From the NCBI GenBank assembly GCA_014189435.1, contig CP050293.1:2051001-2115000 (forward strand): a stretch of 64,000 bases of DNA, written 5' to 3'. The notes beneath the pieces were generated by a model. The model saw only the letters and a list, made by a program, of their open reading frames with translations. It was not told where the DNA came from and did no database searches. Every line of letters begins with the position of its first letter. Position 1 is the first letter of the stretch. Below, piece by piece: positions 60,273 through 64,000 of the stretch. The position numbers were made by a program, and so were the translations under genes. The stretch comes from Mesorhizobium loti. Lineage in GTDB: Bacteria > Pseudomonadota > Alphaproteobacteria > Rhizobiales > Rhizobiaceae.

Positions 60273-61280
60273 ATGCTTGACCTTCTGCACGACTGCGACC
60301 CCGGCAACGACGACGCACTCGCCATCCTGGCCGCGCTGGGGCATCCGGCCGTTCGGCTTCTGGCCGTAACCACAGGGGCCGGGCATCTTGCGAGCGACCG
60401 GACCGCGATCAATGCAGCAATTACCGTCGCAGCGGCTTATCCGCTGGTTGCGCCCGTCTGCGAAGGCTCGGTCGGGCCGCTGCTTCGCGAGCGCCTGATC
60501 GCCCGCATTCTCGATATGGAGAGCGCGCTCGACCCCGCTCGCGACGATCTGGGGCGCGTCGAACTGGACCCGCGGCATTCCGTCGACCGGATTGCAGCCG
60601 AGGCTGCCGCGCATCCCGGCCTGACGATCGTCACGACCGGACCGCTGACCAATCTTGCCCTTGCCTTGCGCCGCTACCCGCAGATCCAGCCGCTGATCGG
60701 CAGGATCGTCACGCTGAGCGGTGCGTGGGGTCTGGGGACGAAGACGGCGGCAGCCGAATGGAACATCCTGTGCGATCCCGAGGCGGCGGCGATCGTCTAT
60801 GGCTCGGGCATTGCGTTGACCATGGTCCCGGTGGACGCCAGTGGCACCGTACCGATCACGAACGCGCTGATCGATCGCGTCGCGGCACTTGGCGCGCCCG
60901 CCGCGAAATTGGCCGCGGAATTGCTGGCGTCGCTGCGCGCAACGCACCGGCCGAATGTGCTCACGCCGGCCGAAGCGCCGCTGCATGATCCCTGCGCCGT
61001 GCTCGTGGCGGCGCAGCCGGGGATTGCGAGAACCGTCAGGGCCCGCGTCGACATCGAGACGGCGCCGGGACTGAACTATGGCCGTACCGTCGTCGATTTT
61101 CTCGGCAGGTCCGACAAACCCGCCAACTGCGACGTGGTGATCGAGTTCGACGTCGCGGCCACGCAGGAGGCTCTTTTGGCGTCGATCGCGTCGATCGCGG
61201 CACTCCAACTCGGCGATGTCGAAGCAAGCAAGGCAATTCCAGCAGCACATCAAACGATACAACAACAGGGAACACGATGA
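60273..61280 (+). CDS. Nucleoside hydrolase (IU-NH family)
   Basis: A 335-aa enzyme that hydrolyses the N-glycosidic bond of nucleosides to base and ribose. The calcium-binding N-terminus is LLHDCDPGNDDALAILAALGHPAVRLLAVTT (D-x-D-x-G-x-D-D). LTIVTTGPLTNLALALRRYP and EWNILCDPEAAAIVYGSGI follow, with the fourth metal Asp in HDPCAVLVAAQP. These are hallmarks of the family. Purine versus pyrimidine preference is not predictable. The stop overlaps the BMP binding-protein start by 4 bp, so the hydrolase and the nucleoside-type transporter are coupled. Confidence 0.9.
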   Translation: MLDLLHDCDPGNDDALAILAALGHPAVRLLAVTTGAGHLASDRTAINAAITVAAAYPLVAPVCEGSVGPLLRERLIARILDMESALDPARDDLGRVELDPRHSVDRIAAEAAAHPGLTIVTTGPLTNLALALRRYPQIQPLIGRIVTLSGAWGLGTKTAAAEWNILCDPEAAAIVYGSGIALTMVPVDASGTVPITNALIDRVAALGAPAAKLAAELLASLRATHRPNVLTPAEAPLHDPCAVLVAAQPGIARTVRARVDIETAPGLNYGRTVVDFLGRSDKPANCDVVIEFDVAATQEALLASIASIAALQLGDVEASKAIPAAHQTIQQQGTR

Positions 61281-62293
61281 TGATGAGAATCCTTTCGAAG
61301 TTACTGGCCGGCGTCGCCGGCGGATTGCTGTCCGTCGCGATCATGGCGGGCGTGGCCAACGCGGCAGACAAGCTCAGCGCCGTCTATGTGATGAGCGACA
61401 ATCTGGGCGACATGGGTTTCAACGACAATGCCGCAACCGGCTTTGCGCGTGCGGAGGCTGACGGCGTGCGCACGCGTCTGCTGCAGGCCTCGCCGAGCGA
61501 TCCGCAATTGTGGCGCCAGAATCTCGAGGCGGTCTCCAATTCCGGTGAATGGAACATCATCTTCACCGGGCCGAACATGCACGACAATCTGGCGGCGGTC
61601 GCACCGCAGCATCCCGAACAGAAATATGTCTTCTTCGACGATCAACTGGATTTGCCGAACGTTCTTTCGGTGAAATACGCGCAGAACGAGGGATCCTATC
61701 TCGCCGGAGCGCTCGCGGCGATCGCGGCGACGGACAAGGCGGAGTTCCCGCTTTCCTCCGGTGAGCCGAAGATCGCGGTGGTCGCCGGCATGGATCTGCC
61801 GGTCATCCAGGACTTCATCGTCGGCTTCAAGCAGGGCGCCAAGACGGTGGTGCCGAACATCGAAGTCCAGGTGATCTTCATCGGCAATTTCAACGATGCC
61901 CAGAAGGCCTACGACCTCACCAAGACCGCCATCGAGAATGGCGCCAATGTCGTCTACAACGTCGCCGGTCCCGCGGGCCTCGGCATCTTGAAGGGTGCGG
62001 CGGACGCCAAGAAATATGCGATCGGCGTCGATTCCGACCAGAACGGACTGCACCCCGACAACGTCCTTGCCTCGATGCTGAAGCAGATCGGCAACTCGAT
62101 CTACGACTCGATCGGGCAGGTCCGCGACGGCAAGGCCGAGTTCGGCAAGCTCAAGATCTACGGCCTCGCCAACAACGGCGTCGGCCTGGTCTACAACGAT
62201 GCCCTGGTGCCGGCCTCGGTAAAGGCGAAGATCGACGAGGCGAAGGCAAAAGTCGTCAGCGGCGCGCTTAAGGTCGAGACGGCCTTCAAGTAG
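61277..62293 (+). CDS. BMP-family ABC transporter substrate-binding protein
   Basis: A 338-aa periplasmic binding protein of the BMP (Bmp/PnrA-like) family, whose characterised members bind nucleosides. Signal peptide LAGVAGGLLSVAIMAGVANAAD. Family blocks are VMSDNLGDMGFNDNAATGFARAEAD, IIFTGPNMHDNLAAVAPQHPEQKYVFFDD, SVKYAQNEGSYLAGALAAIAA and VVYNVAGPAGLGILKGAADAKKYAIGVDSDQNGL. It follows a nucleoside hydrolase gene, supporting uptake of nucleosides. A strong hairpin lies between it and the ATPase gene. Confidence 0.93.
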   Translation: MMMRILSKLLAGVAGGLLSVAIMAGVANAADKLSAVYVMSDNLGDMGFNDNAATGFARAEADGVRTRLLQASPSDPQLWRQNLEAVSNSGEWNIIFTGPNMHDNLAAVAPQHPEQKYVFFDDQLDLPNVLSVKYAQNEGSYLAGALAAIAATDKAEFPLSSGEPKIAVVAGMDLPVIQDFIVGFKQGAKTVVPNIEVQVIFIGNFNDAQKAYDLTKTAIENGANVVYNVAGPAGLGILKGAADAKKYAIGVDSDQNGLHPDNVLASMLKQIGNSIYDSIGQVRDGKAEFGKLKIYGLANNGVGLVYNDALVPASVKAKIDEAKAKVVSGALKVETAFK

Positions 62294-62304
62294 ACTTGAA
62301 AGCA

Positions 62305-62330
62305 GACGGGCGGGTTCGGTCCCGCCCGTC
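62305..62330 (+). promoter_or_regulatory. Intercistronic hairpin after the binding-protein gene
   Basis: GACGGGCGGG pairs perfectly with CCCGCCCGTC across TTCGGT, 12 bp after the stop and 23 bp before the ATPase start. It lacks a T-run. Such hairpins commonly stabilise the upstream mRNA so that binding protein is made in excess over membrane components. Confidence 0.6.
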
Positions 62331-62352
62331 ATCTTGTTGGTGGATTTGTGCC

Positions 62353-63891
62353 ATGACCGGCTCGGATGAAATCCTGCACCTTTCGGGGATCGCCAAGACG
62401 TTTGGCGAGAAGGTGGCGTTGCGGGATGTCGAGCTGAGCGTCCGGCGCGGCGAAGTCCATGTCATCTGTGGTGAGAATGGCGCGGGCAAATCCACCTTGA
62501 TGAACATTTTGGCCGGCATCCACCAGCCGAGCGCGGGTGTCATTCAACTCGACGGTCGCAAGGTCGAGATCGCCAGTCCGATCGCCGCCAGCCGGCTCGG
62601 CATCGGCATGGTCCACCAGCATTTTACCTTGGTCCCCTCGATGACGGTCGCGGAAAACATTTTCCTCGGCCGGCACGTCACCCGGCTGGCGATCTTCTCC
62701 GACCGGCGCGCCATGGTCGCGCGCGCCGCGGCGCTCATAGAGCGCTACAATTTCGGCCTAGACCCGCAGGCGCCGGTCCGCGACCTGTCTGTCGGACAGC
62801 GTCAGCGTGTCGAGATCCTGAAGGCGCTCGCCTTCGACGCGGAACTGCTGATCCTGGACGAGCCGACCGCGGTGCTGACGCCTCCGGAGGTCGACGAGCT
62901 GATCAACGTCATCGATGGGCTGCGTTCACGCGGCCGGACGATCCTCTTCATCACCCACAAGCTTCGTGAGGTGAAGGCGGTGTCGGACAGGGTGACGGTG
63001 CTGCGGCACGGCAAGACCATATCGACGCATCTGACGCGCGACGTCAGCGAGGCCGACATTGCTCGCGACATGGTCGGCCGCGATGTTTTTCTCGTCGGCC
63101 GCGCCGGTCAGTCGCGCAAGCGCGCCTTCGGCGCCACCAAGCTCAGGCTTCGCCATGTCGCGGTGGCCAACGCCGCCGGCAGGCGGCTGCTCGACGACAT
63201 TTCACTCGAGGTCCGGGCTGGTGAGATCGTCGGCATTGCCGGTGTCGACGGCAACGGGCAAACCGAGCTGTCCGAAGTCATCGCCGGGTTCACCGATATC
63301 CAGGCTGGGTCGATCGAATTCGACGGCAGGGATGTCACCAGTGTCGGCGTGCCAGGCCGCCAGCAAGCCGGCCTCGGCTTCGTCCCCGAGGATCGCCTCG
63401 ATCGTGGCCTCAGCGTCACCATGAGCGTCGGCGAGAATCTGGCCGCGACCAACTACAGGCTTGCCGGCCTGACCAGGCACGGGCTGGTGCGCACCGACAG
63501 GGTCGACACGTTCGCGGCAGGCAAGATCGCGGAGTTCGACATTCGAGGCGCGCAACCCTCGACGCCGGTCGGCAGCCTGTCAGGCGGCAACATGCAGAAA
63601 ATCGTCATCGCACGGGAACTGAACCGCGATCCCGCGCTTCTGGTGGTCAGCCAGCCGACGCGAGGCCTCGATATCGGCGCCGCCGAATTCATCTACGAGC
63701 GCATCATGGCGGCCGCCGATCGCGGCCGCGCCGTGCTGCTGATATCGTCCGAACTGTCCGAGATCTTCGCGCTCTCCGACAGGATCGGCGTGATGTATTC
63801 AGGCAAGCTCTTGCGGGTCCTGGAGCGCGACGATGCCGATGAAGTGACGGTCGGTGCGCTGATGAACGGTTCGCTCGGGACGGTCAACTGA
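62353..63891 (+). CDS. ABC transporter ATP-binding protein, two nucleotide-binding domains
   Basis: A 512-aa ATPase with two domains, as in NupA/RbsA-type nucleoside or sugar importers. Domain 1: Walker A GENGAGKSTLMNILAG, MVHQHFTLVPSMTVAENIFLG, signature LSVGQRQRVEILKAL, LLILDEPTAVL. Domain 2: GVDGNGQTELSEVIAG in place of a standard Walker A (no GKS, usual for the degenerate second site in this family), FVPEDRLDRGLSV, and GSLSGGNMQKIVIARELNRDPALLVVSQPTRGLDIGA. The ATG at 62353 begins MTGSDEILHLSGIAKTFG. The next gene overlaps its stop by one base. Confidence 0.93.
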   Translation: MTGSDEILHLSGIAKTFGEKVALRDVELSVRRGEVHVICGENGAGKSTLMNILAGIHQPSAGVIQLDGRKVEIASPIAASRLGIGMVHQHFTLVPSMTVAENIFLGRHVTRLAIFSDRRAMVARAAALIERYNFGLDPQAPVRDLSVGQRQRVEILKALAFDAELLILDEPTAVLTPPEVDELINVIDGLRSRGRTILFITHKLREVKAVSDRVTVLRHGKTISTHLTRDVSEADIARDMVGRDVFLVGRAGQSRKRAFGATKLRLRHVAVANAAGRRLLDDISLEVRAGEIVGIAGVDGNGQTELSEVIAGFTDIQAGSIEFDGRDVTSVGVPGRQQAGLGFVPEDRLDRGLSVTMSVGENLAATNYRLAGLTRHGLVRTDRVDTFAAGKIAEFDIRGAQPSTPVGSLSGGNMQKIVIARELNRDPALLVVSQPTRGLDIGAAEFIYERIMAAADRGRAVLLISSELSEIFALSDRIGVMYSGKLLRVLERDDADEVTVGALMNGSLGTVN

Positions 63892-64000
63892 TGCGCCGCG
63901 CCGTCATCGACCTGCTGAAAGCCATCCGCGCGCCGGTCGCTGCGATCGCGCTGACGCTCGTCATCGGCTTCGTGCTGGTTGCCGCCATCACCGACGAACC
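63891..64000 (+). CDS. ABC transporter permease (partial, runs off right edge)
   Basis: The first 36 codons are visible, MRRAVIDLLKAIRAPVAAIALTLVIGF and VLVAAITDEP. One hydrophobic helix follows a short basic cytoplasmic start, as in the BPD_transp_2 permeases that accompany BMP-family binding proteins. The ATG overlaps the ATPase TGA by one base (TGATG). The rest is outside the window. Confidence 0.75.
   Translation, partial: MRRAVIDLLKAIRAPVAAIALTLVIGFVLVAAITDE

Overview
The window is chromosomal DNA of an alphaproteobacterium of the order Hyphomicrobiales, most like Mesorhizobium and its relatives. This rests on high GC content, the gene order erpA-dgt-argS-SPOR-nagZ-scpAB-tatABC-serS-surE-pcm-LysM/M23-yajC-secDF, a fused SecDF, TrmFO, a tRNA-Leu with encoded CCA, and several rhizobial-type intergenic palindromes. 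The genus is inferred from these features; no search was possible.

Layout. 1-24.5 kb is a conserved housekeeping block: xthA (cut by the left edge), a VOC protein, erpA, dgt, argS, a large SPOR protein with a frameshift, nagZ, scpA-scpB, tatABC, serS-surE-pcm, a LysM/M23 lipoprotein, a DUF815 ATPase, yajC-secDF, a pair resembling the mitochondrial complex I assembly factors NDUFAF3 and NDUFAF6, and a fatty-acid-hydroxylase-family protein. 24.5-37.5 kb is mixed: a ParDE-type toxin-antitoxin pair with a broken toxin, trmFO, a striking small-RNA locus (two 46-aa DUF1127 genes followed by nine hairpins with CUCCUCCC loops), a DUF2157/GDYXXLXY pair, a divergent aromatic amino acid lyase, tRNA-Leu(UAG), tig, a cytochrome c, ctaB and a DUF2189 protein. 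37.5-42.5 kb encodes an alternative aa3-type oxidase (subunits II, I, III, III and IV, resembling Bradyrhizobium coxMNOP) with a YbaK-type deacylase downstream. 42.7-48.9 kb is accessory metabolism: isochorismatase-family hydrolase, LysR regulator, PEP-mutase/isocitrate-lyase-family enzyme, and a likely operon of an orphan amino-acid binding protein, a cystathionine beta-lyase-type enzyme and a cytochrome P450.

49-64 kb holds two facing small-molecule uptake and catabolism loci separated by an IS5-family element. The left one, on the minus strand, runs from an unusual LacI-HTH::PfkB-kinase fusion through a ThuA/GATase1-like protein, an ATPase, a periplasmic binding protein and two permeases (one frameshifted) to an M20 deacylase. 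The right one has a classical LacI regulator and an alpha/beta hydrolase on the minus strand, and divergently a paralogous ThuA/GATase1-like protein, a nucleoside hydrolase, a BMP-family nucleoside-type binding protein, a two-domain ATPase and the start of a permease.

The strongest candidates for a little-described system are the DUF1127 plus nine-hairpin RNA array (26.69-27.50 kb), which resembles the Rhodobacter CcsR or 'cuckoo' RNA locus but is built as three copies of a three-hairpin unit, and the kinase-fused LacI regulator with an adjacent candidate operator. Three protein-coding genes outside the IS carry frameshifts (SPOR protein, ParE-like toxin, one permease). Base-calling errors cannot be excluded for any of them.
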